This document shows positions 24,201 through 33,660 of a stretch of 64,000 bases of DNA, in pieces. The stretch covers positions 1,116,001 to 1,180,000 of the forward strand of contig NW_026570229.1 in the NCBI RefSeq assembly GCF_019649055.1, written 5' to 3'. Source of the DNA: Paramacrobiotus metropolitanus. Taxonomy: Eukaryota; Tardigrada; Eutardigrada; Parachela; Macrobiotidae. The translations under genes and the position numbers were made by a program. Below the pieces are notes generated by a model that saw only the letters and a list, made by a program, of their open reading frames with translations, had not been told where the DNA came from and searched no databases. Within the stretch, counting starts at the first letter, position 1. Each line of letters starts with the position of its first letter.

Positions 24201-25180
24201 ACGTACACACAGCGTAAAATGTTTCTGTAGTTCGAAGAATCGAAGTCAACCGGCTCCAGCAGACGAATCACTCCTGTAATTACTGGCGCTATCATATTTC
24301 CGTTAGTTCACTACTCATATCGGCAATATCGATACATGATGTGAAATCAATGTCAAAATTGTTGAAGCGGTCGCCCTCCATGATAGTGTAGACGATCTCC
24401 CGGGAAATGTTGACCAAGCCGGCATAAGTCGCACTGACAGTAAGAAGCAGTGTCCCGACTTCGGCGGCTTCCGATACACTGGTGCGGTACGTATTTTGCG
24501 GGAAAAGTGGCACCGTATCCGCCACGATGCGAAGGAGAACGGCGGCGTCGGAATGCAGGCTGATGTTACCACTGTCGCTCGCACGAATAGTATACGAAAG
24601 TTCCTGTGTTAACTCCTTTTCGGTCAAATCCTTCGCCAAACTCGCATCGCCGGTGGAAGAGTTTATTGATATTAACGGCTGGTTTAAAATCACTGAGACT
24701 TATTACACCCTTCTTCCTCTCGTCCGCATCGGTTGCGGTCACCTAAAAAGCATAATAAAATTAATATAAATCAGCTAACAATTTATCGCGTATTTGTTAT
24801 ACTAATTTTATAATCATTAATCAGCGCTTAAATCATGATAGGTTCAGGCATTAATTACTTTCCCACAAGTAAACCTTTTTTGCCGTAAACCGGTGTAGCC
24901 ATTACATAAACAGAATCGTTAAATTTGGGCGGATTATCGTTTTCATCTAGCACAGCACAATTTGATTTCCGTGCCCGCTTTTTGTTTGTGGCCTCGGCAA
25001 AGCTGACAGCTTCCATAATAAGCGTTATCGTTTTCGCCTGCTCCCGATCGAGCGAAACATTTGTGGTCGTCATAGTCCCTGTCAACGAAACGACGACTAT
25101 CCAGAGATTTTCAATCATCATTTCATACCGGATATTTTCCCCCAAAAGAGAATCAGGCAATGAAAGACCACATTTCGTAA
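21200..25180 (-). pseudogene. Decayed cadherin gene (several EC repeats)
   Basis: Minus-strand fragments carry cadherin-repeat signatures in order: DENDNPPKF and NVSLDRE (24855-25160), INSSTGD (24292-24693), INELDRE and DADSGENA (23543-23974), ATDRDLGQNGSVVYSI (22437-22649), INDENDNA and TIDRE (21411-21866), and VLDINDED near 21290. Lesions are plentiful: single-base shifts near 24670, 24220, 23030, 22730 and 21890, and two in-frame stops (TAA, TAG) near 22020-22030. No membrane segment or cytoplasmic tail is found. It lies inside the transposon but has none of its palindromes, so it is probably host-derived cargo or a nested remnant. Functional cadherins mediate calcium-dependent adhesion; this copy cannot encode one. 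Confidence 0.85.
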
Positions 25181-25388
25181 AACTGATTTCAGTATGTAAT
25201 TACCCATCGTTGATTTATTCCGCACAGTGTGAGCGGGATGTGCTACTACAAAATTTACCTGACAACAGTATACATTCAAGTTTCACATAAAAAAGCTCAA
25301 CAAAATATTGAAAGTCTAGCATATACATATAAAATTCAAACTAAAGAACAAAGTGCTAACAGGGCATCAAATCAACAATTTGCTCGCA

Positions 25389-27950
25389 TTATTCGAGAAT
25401 CTCACTGAATTTTTCGATATCAATGCTGACAATTCCCAACTTGTACTTGTACCAGGTTTTATCAATAAAATAAACCTCATTTTTGTGAAGAGAAACCCGT
25501 TCCTGTTTAGAGTAGTCTCGTTTTCCTTTCTCCAAAATGCCGAACGAATCGGTGGTGATCATCTGTGTAATGCGATCGATTTGACCATCATGATACAGGG
25601 TACGTTTTCCATCCAGGAAGCACATGTGCCGTACGGAACTCACGATTGAATGAGCCTAAATGGCAATTACAGTTACTACGCTTAATTACTTATTAAGTTT
25701 GAAGACTAAATACTTACGAACTGTTTTTCGAGCCGCATGAATGGGAGTCGACTGCCCTCGGACGGCGTTGGAGAACTTTGTCCAGCGCTGCTTGCCTTCA
25801 AATAACATTTCTTGTGATCTCAAGATCAAACTTAAGCAGTCTGAATTTTAACTACTTTATAAAATCTAGAGTTGAATGTGAAACAATGGTTTAATGCGTA
25901 CCTCTATCGCCCGAAGTTTTGCAAGCATTTCCTCTTTCTCTTTTCGTAGGTTCACCAATTCTTCCGATATGGTGACAAGAGCGGTCTACAAAAACAGTTT
26001 GTAGCTCGAGTAACGCTTGACATCTGGCGTTTTGCATTAAAGCTGCCTGTGATCTCAAGATTAGATGTCGCATTTAAAATTACCTTCTCCTTCTGTAGGT
26101 TTGAAAGCGCTTCATCTCTTGCCTCACGCATTTTCTTCAGTTCTTTAGTGAGGTTGTTAGCGGACATCTACAAACACACGCATATACACCAGCTCCAGAA
26201 CAAAAAGGTGCTTTAGCTTATTGCGTACATGTTCTTTCTCAAAACTGGACAGCGCTTCCTCCTTCTCTTTACGGACAGTTTCCAGTTCTTTAGCTAAGTC
26301 GCTCTGCAGATAGACATGTTGACGTTACGTTGCAAAGTAAATATTATTATTTTATGGATCAAATGTGATCTCAAGATCAATTGTGCCAAGCTTGAAACTT
26401 CAGAGGACTTACTGGTCGAGAATCCACAGTGTCAGTCTTGGGTGGAGAAATCTTTGCGACGACGTCAACCGGCGCAGCTGATCCATCGGCACTAGCAGTT
26501 TTGACTTTCTTGGCTCGGGACGAGGGAGACGAGACCGGCCGTTTGGTTCCAGCGGTAGTTGATGTCGTCGCCTTTGTAGCGGTAGCTTTTGCTTTGGCTG
26601 AACACGCAATATAGTACTTAAGCATGTACAGCGCAACAAAATTCAGAAATTCATACCTGCTTGTTTTAACGCCGTTACTGGGGCATAACTCCTTTGAGCG
26701 ATTGCTTCTTTCAAAACTTTTTTAATGACTTCGTCGGTTTTCAAAACGGTCTTGATATCTTTAAAAACAATTCCACGGTGCTTAGCTTCACGTACTTTTC
26801 CCTCGACCTTAACTTTTTCGCTCTTGTCTGTTTCAAAAGGAACGTCAGCAAAACCGTCTCCGCTTTCCACGGCAGTCATGAATTCTTCCACAACGGCCCA
26901 CGTATCAGCTGGAAGTCTGGCACATTCCAAGAAATACCGATGCGATGCACTCACATTCTGCAAAAGGATGAAACCCGGGCGATTATACAGTTTGATCCCA
27001 GGATCAGATATGCAACTATGGTAAATTTTGATAAATAAATACTCGTTAACGGCGTTTTGATCCCAAGATCAAACGGAAAATCTCTTTCTCACCTGAATCG
27101 ACGTAACGGCAGCAATTTTTCGATTGCAGTTAATGACGACCGATTTATCATTATTCACTTCTACAGATTCATCGCCAATATCTTCCTGGTGCATAAAACA
27201 AATATCCCGAAACAAGCGGCAGAGGTCCCATATAGTCTCTTGGCGCTGGTTATTGACAGATTCTGCCTTTTGCCGCGCTAGACGCATGCCGGCATATTTT
27301 GACAAAGGCTTGTACACTTTCACAAGTACTTCGCTTTGTTCTGACCACGTCGAATCCTTTTCTTCAGCAAGTTCTTTCAAGGCGCGCAAACGGTGGTTAC
27401 CTATAACAATTGTTGAATTCTGATTTTATTATTGCCAGGGCTGACACAAACATTACCGTCAATAATATACACGGGAATGCGATTCTCTTTGACTGCTTGT
27501 ATAATGTCCTTGTCCAAAGTTCCATCGGGCTGCGCGTCAATGATTCCCGTTAAAAAGATGGACTGCGAAGACGGAGCTTTATCGCGAAAAGTTTCCTTGA
27601 AAGATTCCAAGTGCAGTGGATTTATAATCCGAATTCGGTGCTTTCCCTTAACAGCGTTGAAGAGATTATGCAGCGGCAACGAAGCTTCTCTTACTACAAA
27701 ACAGGTGGAATCAGACTAGCAATGTGATCTTGAGATCAAACAACCAGTATTTCACATAATCATTAGCTTGATGCGCAACATACTCAGAACTTCTTCGCTT
27801 TCCAGGGCAAGCTTCTCGTGGATTCCGCCTGATGACTCATCTCCTGAAGTTCCAACCGCTCCACTAGACTGCAAAGAACAACTTGCGCTTCGAAAGCTGG
27901 ATAACGAAGAATTTGCAACTGTTTCTTACCTGATCAGATGATAGCGCCAT
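25389..27950 (-). CDS. ParB-like domain protein with coiled coils, 574 aa, transposon-borne
   Basis: Eleven exons: 27950-27930, 27868-27784, 27693-27457, 27400-27093, 26957-26657, 26597-26413, 26303-26229, 26167-26084, 25985-25902, 25795-25718 and 25655-25389. They sum to 1725 nt in one unbroken frame with consistent phases, which argues for a functional gene. Residues about 45-140 look like a ParB/Srx-type fold: INPLHLESF, then IIDGNHRLRALKEL, resembling ParB box II (GERRxRA). A helical stretch with ARLPADTW follows, in the place of the ParB DNA-binding helices (inference). Next come a Ser/Thr/Lys-rich segment with a basic nuclear-localisation-like patch (RAKKVK), three similar 25-28-codon coiled-coil exons (REKEEAL, REARDEAL, REKEEML type) and a globular tail (YFIDKTWYKYKLG). 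Palindromes occur in five of ten introns. Confidence 0.8.
25815..25828. promoter_or_regulatory. Palindrome site 5
   Basis: TGATCTCAAGATCA in intron 9 of the ParB-like gene. Confidence 0.85.
26050..26063. promoter_or_regulatory. Palindrome site 6 (one mismatch)
   Basis: TGATCTCAAGATTA in intron 8 of the ParB-like gene; one arm has a single change. Confidence 0.8.
26366..26379. promoter_or_regulatory. Palindrome site 7
   Basis: TGATCTCAAGATCA in intron 6 of the ParB-like gene. Confidence 0.85.
26993..27006. promoter_or_regulatory. Palindrome site 8 (variant)
   Basis: TGATCCCAGGATCA in intron 4 of the ParB-like gene. T-to-C in one arm is nearly balanced by A-to-G in the other, so the inverted symmetry is kept. 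Confidence 0.8.
27058..27071. promoter_or_regulatory. Palindrome site 9 (variant)
   Basis: TGATCCCAAGATCA, 65 bp from site 8 in the same intron of the ParB-like gene. Confidence 0.8.
27725..27738. promoter_or_regulatory. Palindrome site 10 (core in opposite orientation)
   Basis: TGATCTTGAGATCA in intron 2 of the ParB-like gene. The two-base centre is inverted relative to sites 1-3 and 5-7. Confidence 0.82.
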
Positions 27951-28165
27951 TATGATACAGGGTTAGCGGTTCTCCAGGCTCTTTTAGCAGATAAAATTCT
28001 TCACGTCTTTAAAGGGCCAACGCTAGGCGTGCTGTCGACCACGCTTCAGAACACCTTGCCCGTGATATGTCAACACCTTCTCAAAAAAATTGTCTTAGAT
28101 AGCCAGTTTGCACGAGTTTTCAGCTGTGTGTGTGCGCATAGAATCCAGAAACGTAATGCACAAAC

Positions 28166-28273
28166 CTGTTCGTTAATCCGTCTGGACAGAGCTGGGGACA
28201 GCCTGACGAGTTGGTGGAACCGCTGCTCGTCACCGCAGATCTCCGCAGTCTTGACGATCCTAGCTTTCAGACA
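28166..28273 (-). CDS. Possible single internal exon near the right end of the transposon
   Basis: Thirty-six codons flanked by an AG acceptor and a GT donor on the minus strand; composition is coding-like (RIVKTAEICGDEQRFHQL). No ATG exon or partner exon is established and no domain is recognised. It could be an upstream alternative exon of the ParB-like gene or chance. Confidence 0.25.
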
Positions 28274-28689
28274 CTGCAATCATGGGGCATTATTTAGTAT
28301 GAGGGAAGGAATGAGCTCGCCCGTAGCGAAGCATGGAAGCATGGTAGTGGAAAGAACTTTGAATGCTCAGGCTCGTGAATCGGCAGAGAAATAATGCACT
28401 GTCACGAAAAGATCAAAGGAGACCTACCAAGGCTCACGATAATATACGGACAACACCTGCGGCACGACGCATCCAGCTCAGAAAAGAACGTTTGAAAGAT
28501 GAATTTCAAATTTCACAAGAGTATTTGAATAATTCGCTAAAAATTCTTTGAAATTAAAAACTATAATTAATGCAGAAAGCATGAAAGTGAGCGAATACGA
28601 TTAGAGTTGAAACACAATGCAGGGTACGGCGGCGCTGCTGTTGCTAATTTGCAACTTGGACGCTGCTTGGTGACTGACAGCAATTCCAA
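28274..28689. other. Subterminal non-coding region of the transposon
   Basis: No gene is supported. GCTGCTG/TTAGCAGC-like words increase toward the right end, as they do inside the left end. Confidence 0.4.
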
Positions 28690-28763
28690 CCCCATTAACT
28701 TAGCAGCACCAATGGAAACAAGCCTGCTGCTAATTTCGCTGTGCTGCTAATGAGACCGCTACA
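28690..28763 (-). repeat. Right terminal inverted repeat
   Basis: The reverse complement begins TGTAGCGGTC and matches the left end at 16368. It is followed by CCTGG, the repeated target site. Confidence 0.88.
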
Positions 28764-28897
28764 CCTGGTTTCACCTAACAGCGACTGAATAATCGGGGAA
28801 ATGAAGCATGAATCCTTAACCATGCTGTTCTAAGCTAGATTCGAGATTCATCTTGTGCGCGAAGGCTCTTTCACGTGTTAGGTCCAAGCAGACTTAC

Positions 28898-29105
28898 TGC
28901 ACATTCCGACACGCACGAAAGGCGGACTCGCAACTTCGTGCCGGGAGAGAGGAAACAACGAAGCTGCCTTAACAAAAATGTTAAATTTCTACTCACATTT
29001 TTCCACAGTGAGACCTTTCTGAGCTGGGCAGGTGTGGATGCCAAGTACGCAGAAGGCCAGCACAACCACGACAGCAACCACGAGAAGAAATACAATTGCG
29101 CCCAT
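28898..29105 (-). CDS. 5' part of a small secreted protein, cut by the transposon
   Basis: Exon 1 (29105-28997) encodes 36 residues with a textbook signal peptide (MGAIVFLLVVAVVVVLAF, then a Cys) and ends at a GTGAGT donor in phase 1. A 63-bp intron leads to a probable exon 2 (28933-28898) that ends at a GTAAGT donor. Any further exon on this strand would have to lie past the edge of the 12.4-kb transposon, which begins only 135 bp away. The transposon may therefore have landed in an intron of this gene. The family is not recognised. Confidence 0.5.
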
Positions 29106-29186
29106 TATCGAAGATTAGTCAGGATGAAATGACACAAGAGTAACAAAATAAACACGAGTACCTGATAGTAGAAAATGCTAACAAGT

Positions 29187-29310
29187 TTTATCAGGCACAA
29201 AACGAATCAGGCACAAGAAAACAGGCGCAAAATTTATCAGGCACAACGAAAATTACCAGGCACCAGGCACGACAATGCACAAGTTCAATCAGGCACAAGC
29301 CGCATAAGTT
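29187..29310. repeat. Irregular AGGCACAA repeat
   Basis: The word CAGGCACAA or a close variant occurs about six times at irregular 17-25 bp spacing. Confidence 0.7.
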
Positions 29311-29598
29311 CAATTCGTGATGCGCAGGCGGAGTGGCAGCCGCCACAGATGTTGCTTCGCGCGTCACTAACTACAGGAATTTTGCATTGCGCCAAAAGGG
29401 GAACTGCGCCTACGCAACGTAACACGCGAAGATGGTTGCACTTTAGGCGTCCTGTTATTTTAATATATGCTGCAGCCATCGGCATCGCCACAGAATTTCT
29501 TGCTAGATTTACAAGGCAGCCAGCTAAGAGATGCCCAGAAGTCAGCGTAAGTCTGTAGTCCCGTAACTGATTAAAAAGTGTAATATGTTCTGTAAATA

Positions 29599-30565
29599 CC
29601 GGGTGGCCGAACAAAATGTCACCTAGGTTTACTAAGGTGCCCTGGGCCTATCCAGTGCTTGATTGACATGATGTTAGTTTTATTGGAAAGAGAAATTTTT
29701 ATGACACAAAAACGTTAAGCCAAACCAACAGGATAAAAGGGTTTCCTTTTTCCCGGCAGTACTGTATTTTAAAAAAATGGGTAGAGCTGAATAATGTCCT
29801 GGAAATACAAATTCAAATTTTCCTATTTTCAAATTAAAATTGCAGATACTCAACCACGTGCAATAATGTCTGTGACGTTACTGTTTCGCAAAGAGGGATT
29901 GTTACTGATTTGTTTATTGTAAAGAACAACGACATTTTAGTGACCCTGCCTGGCCAAGGAGCGAAAGATTTGAAACTCCCCACATTTGATCCTCATGAAA
30001 CGGGTATCAGATTTTTCGAAAAGAATTTCATACCATCGCTTCAATAGAAGTCCTGGTTCAAACATGTTTTTGAAAGAGTAACCACCCACCTACAATTGCC
30101 AGTTAAAGCGGCTTTTTTCGGTGCACCCTGTCATGAACAAAAAAATTGTAACCAATATATTCAGAAAAACAGATGAAAAAACTCTTGATTTTTTCGAAAA
30201 GTTGAAAAGGTTGCATAGCGCATAGTCCATCCAGCGCTTGCACCATGCCAACAATTTTTTCCCAATTGAAACACAAAGACCTTCCTTAGATAAAACGATT
30301 TAAAAAATTTAAATATTGCGGAGAGACAAAAAGTGAGACGAAAATTTTAACTTTGCGAGCTGGGACACTAACATTTTCGACACCAATGTACTTGGCGCCA
30401 TTGTTGACGAGAAGCCTCAACTACACTGTATTCCAAAAATTATTTTATTGCTTCTTGTAGCTCATGAAATTGTCTATCGAGCAAGTCCATGCAGCCTGGA
30501 TTACGTCAAGGAGTTCGCGCGGGCCAAAATAAAAGCGCTTGGTGACATTTTGTTCGGCCACCCGG
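29599..30565. mobile_element. MITE-like element A, TA-flanked
   Basis: A 967-bp element with inverted ends reading CCGGGTGGCCGAACAAAATG at both sides, each directly flanked by TA (29597-29598, 30566-30567). TA duplication points to the Tc1/mariner group. No intact transposase is seen. A diverged relative lies at 46230-47030. Confidence 0.8.
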
Positions 30566-32168
30566 TAGTGTACCCTACAACAGGAGTATCTCTTATATTT
30601 TGCGCACGTAGCTTTAGCTGCTCAGGTTTTGAGTGATTTGGGCTGCCGTGACGAAATTAGTTGCATTTTGCATTCGCAATAACCTTTTCGTTCATTTCCT
30701 GCCGGTAATTTTTTGCGCATCTCATTTTTTCGTAGCAGCTTTAAGCGTACGGCAACAGTAAATGGCATCGTACGGCAACAGTAAATGTTAACAAGGAAAT
30801 TCACGCTCCTTCGGTCACGTAGCGGCCTCGCGAAGTAATTAACAGCCATAACAGTGCTATGCAAACAGAGCAAACAATCACCTAATCAATTTCTTATATT
30901 CGCCATCCCAGTTTTTGGATTTTTACAGCGGATTAAAACCTTGCTGCCCATAGGTTTGAAAATTAAGGTCTGGTCTGGTCTGGTTACACGAGTAGCGTCC
31001 TGGATTGCACAGATAACTGGTGGTTGCTGCACCGTAGGCTCTGCATTCTTCCATTCTTCCCACGTTAAGGTATCCGTGCGAAACGGGTAGACTAGTACTA
31101 GTGCGGACGGTGCTGGGGTTCGCCGGCGAAGCAGTACTGGCTTCTAGCGGTTTGACGTCGCAATCGGTTTCCGGTTCGTCACGGGCTATTTTGAAAAAAA
31201 AGGTTTGCTTGCAATGAAGCCTGGACGTTCTACCGTATAGTGCAAACTACAAACTACGTGCACTTAATTTCTACCGATAATCAGCCGAAATTTAATTAAA
31301 AACGTTTATTTGAAAGGAAACAATCGTTTCCGAGTTGTTAAGCAGGCTGACACGCAGGCATAATTATGCATTTTCAATAAAAGTTCTATTGCAACCATGT
31401 GGTGTCACATAATTAAATCAAACACAATCTTCAAAACCCGCTAAAACCGCAAAAGCTGGGCGGGCAAAATTGAAGGTCAATATGATCTCAGTTGTTGATT
31501 ATTTTGCGTTTAAGGAATAAGTAAAGACCATCTGATCACCCGCCCGGAATTTTTTCCCGCCCGCATAGTACTTTCGATTAATTTTTATCTATCGCTTACA
31601 ATAATTTTTTATATACATCGTGTTTGTATAATACTGAAAATGCGCCACTTTCAGACGCACAAAGTTTGTTTACAAGATTATTTAGAATAAAACTGAATCA
31701 TGAAATTCGTTAATTATGACAACTGAGGAAAATAAAAAATAACTGGGAGCGTTCCCGACCATAATAGAGCCAGATCAACGTGGTTTTGCTATCCTTAGAA
31801 TCCTTGAAAAATCAGTAATCGTATTCAAAAATAAAAATACCCCATACGCTATTTTAATCAAGATGAATTCAAAGACTGCTGCGCATCACTCATCGTGAAC
31901 GCTGTGTAGCGCTTCACGGTCTGAGTGGTGCATATGGACGTCTATACGGTGTATCAACATCATGTTCGCATTAATTCCTCTGAGATCTGTATAGATTCCT
32001 ATTCTTTGATATGGGGTATTTGGATTTTCGAAAATAATTACCGATATGCTAAGGATTCTATCATCTGCTTTTCCATGTAGCGGGTAACAATTATCTTTAG
32101 ACGACAACAGCACGAACACGGGAGCGAGTACGGGTACTGGAAAGTGACGACCCTGTTTATTATTTCAG
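30566..32168. other. Intergenic, no firm gene
   Basis: Unconvincing open frames at 30622-30873 and 30854-31090. A search by eye for exons 2-4 of the membrane family found none. A short duplicated ACGGCAACAGTAAATG lies near 30750-30788. Confidence 0.35.
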
Positions 32169-32541
32169 CGATAAATCTTCGAAGCCGTTAACGTTACCTG
32201 TGGACCTTGCGGCAGAGGAGACCGGTACACCGGGCAGTTCGCCCTTAGATCATTTCCCTGCACCAACTCAAGCGGAGGTCTGCACAGAGCCATGCTATCA
32301 TTCGCACGGGAACGATATGGCCAAACAGGAGATCCCGGGAGAGAAGTTAATGGACTTAGGCGCGCACGTATCTATTGTGTGCGTACCCAAGGCTCTGACG
32401 CCACAACCCACATCCTCCTGCTTGTGCAAGAGACTGCGCTACTGCGTGTTTGAGGGAGTGAACAGTGTGTGGTTATTCTTGCTGGCCATCCACTGCCCGC
32501 TGATCGGCTTACTGCTGCCGTATTCCCTGGTGGGATTTTAA
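32169..32541 (+). pseudogene. F0: truncated last exon of the membrane family
   Basis: After a TTATTTCAG acceptor, the frame aligns with F3 exon 5 (61441-62017): DKSSKPLTLP against DKSHVLTADA, then a variable acidic linker, a Cys cluster, and VWLFLLAIHCPLIGLLLPYS against AWLFILAAHCPLVCGVWLPYS. It stops at SLVGF-stop where F3 continues with LFLPERLQLPG, losing about 70 residues including the last membrane segment and the family's most conserved block. Taken with 8323-8535 it marks a fourth, dismantled family copy. Confidence 0.75.
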
Positions 32542-33660
32542 AAACTCCTTCGGAATTCGGATTATCCGCTTGCGGCCTTAAGTACATACACCACGTGCGT
32601 GACTACGGAATCCGACCGTACACCACTTTCATGCTGTGCGATGATCTGTTTGTCACTTGCGGAAGGGCAGGTATACCCGGCTTTTTTCGCTGCACCTTTC
32701 ACGTCCGACAACCGGTTCTTTTATAGTGATAGCCTGTGCACCTGTGCTACATTGTGTGCAAGATTGGGACATGTGTAAATAACGATAATTCATCTATCAA
32801 CACAGAATCTCATCCCGCCTTTGTGTCTTCGTTTCTTCTTCATTTGTATAAGAAGTAACTGCTGGTACGCGCATCTTAAATTACCTATTAATTTCATGAT
32901 TAGTTTTATAACTCATTCGTGTCAAATGCAGTGTTTAATGCAAGTTCAACTGGCTGTTAAGAATTTTTGAAGACCAGATAATTGTCTTGTACTACAGCTA
33001 TCTGGTCTGGTAAACGATATTGTTTGCTGACGATTATTCGGCTCGATAAACTAGTCAAAACAATGAGAAATCAAAATGTCACACAATGCAAAGGTACACC
33101 AGCTTAGGTGCTAATATGCACTTGAATACCGGCAGCCGTTGCTGCTGTCGAAAGTTGTAATTATCCTATATTTTTCCTACGTGCAGATACACCACATTTA
33201 TACGATGCACATGCTTTTTCGTATTTCTACTCCAGTTAATAGCATTAACCCATTAAATACATCGTTCAGCGAACTCACCGTCGTCCAATACCGTTCAGTA
33301 ATCCACTACCTATATCGTCCAAATCCATTCAACGTACACTTAGTTTCCCGAAATCCAGTGGTGTAATACAGATATCTATACAACGAAGCACACGATAACT
33401 ATGTTGTGTATTTGTATTTCGTACGTAGAATACCTCGTAGCGGTCGGTTTATGCTTGTTTCCGTATAACGTAGCTGGGCATTTGCTGGAAACGTTCACTT
33501 ATCATGCAGTATACGGCGTAACGAGATTTCGACATTACGCAAAGAGACATGCCTCGAAATACTCTAAAATAATGTGGTTGTTATTATTTTTGTTGGTAAT
33601 TATTGTTACAAGAGTTTATTTCACGATTAATAGAACACAAATACGATTCAACTAGGAAGC
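32542..33660. other. Spacer before the nidogen-domain exons
   Basis: A hydrophobic stretch MWLLLFLLVIIV at about 33571-33606 could be a signal-peptide exon of the next gene, but I could not connect it by splice sites. Confidence 0.35.

Larger units (their letters stand above)
16368..28763. mobile_element. 12.4-kb integrase-type DNA transposon with OTU and ParB-like genes
   Basis: The ends are inverted copies: 16368 onward reads TGTAGCGGTCTCATTAGCAG, and the reverse complement of the sequence ending at 28763 reads the same. Similarity continues, less perfectly, for about 75 bp (shared ATTAGCAGCA, GTTTC, ATTGGTGCTG). Both ends are flanked by CCTGG (16363-16367, 28764-28768), a 5-bp target duplication. 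Inside, from left to right, are an OTU-integrase gene (+), a decayed cadherin (-) and a ParB-like gene (-). A DDE integrase with TGT...ACA ends recalls Ginger-type transposons (from memory, not checked). The shared palindromes in both arms show they belong to one element. Whether the cadherin was captured or inserted later is unknown. Confidence 0.85.

Noticed and set aside
25389-25643. Frame first taken as the cadherin N-terminus
   Set aside because: It splices in phase as the last exon of the ParB-like gene and has no cadherin motif.
28070-28394. Overlapping plus and minus frames as a third transposon gene
   Set aside because: Only one short exon has matching splice sites; kept as a low-confidence exon only.
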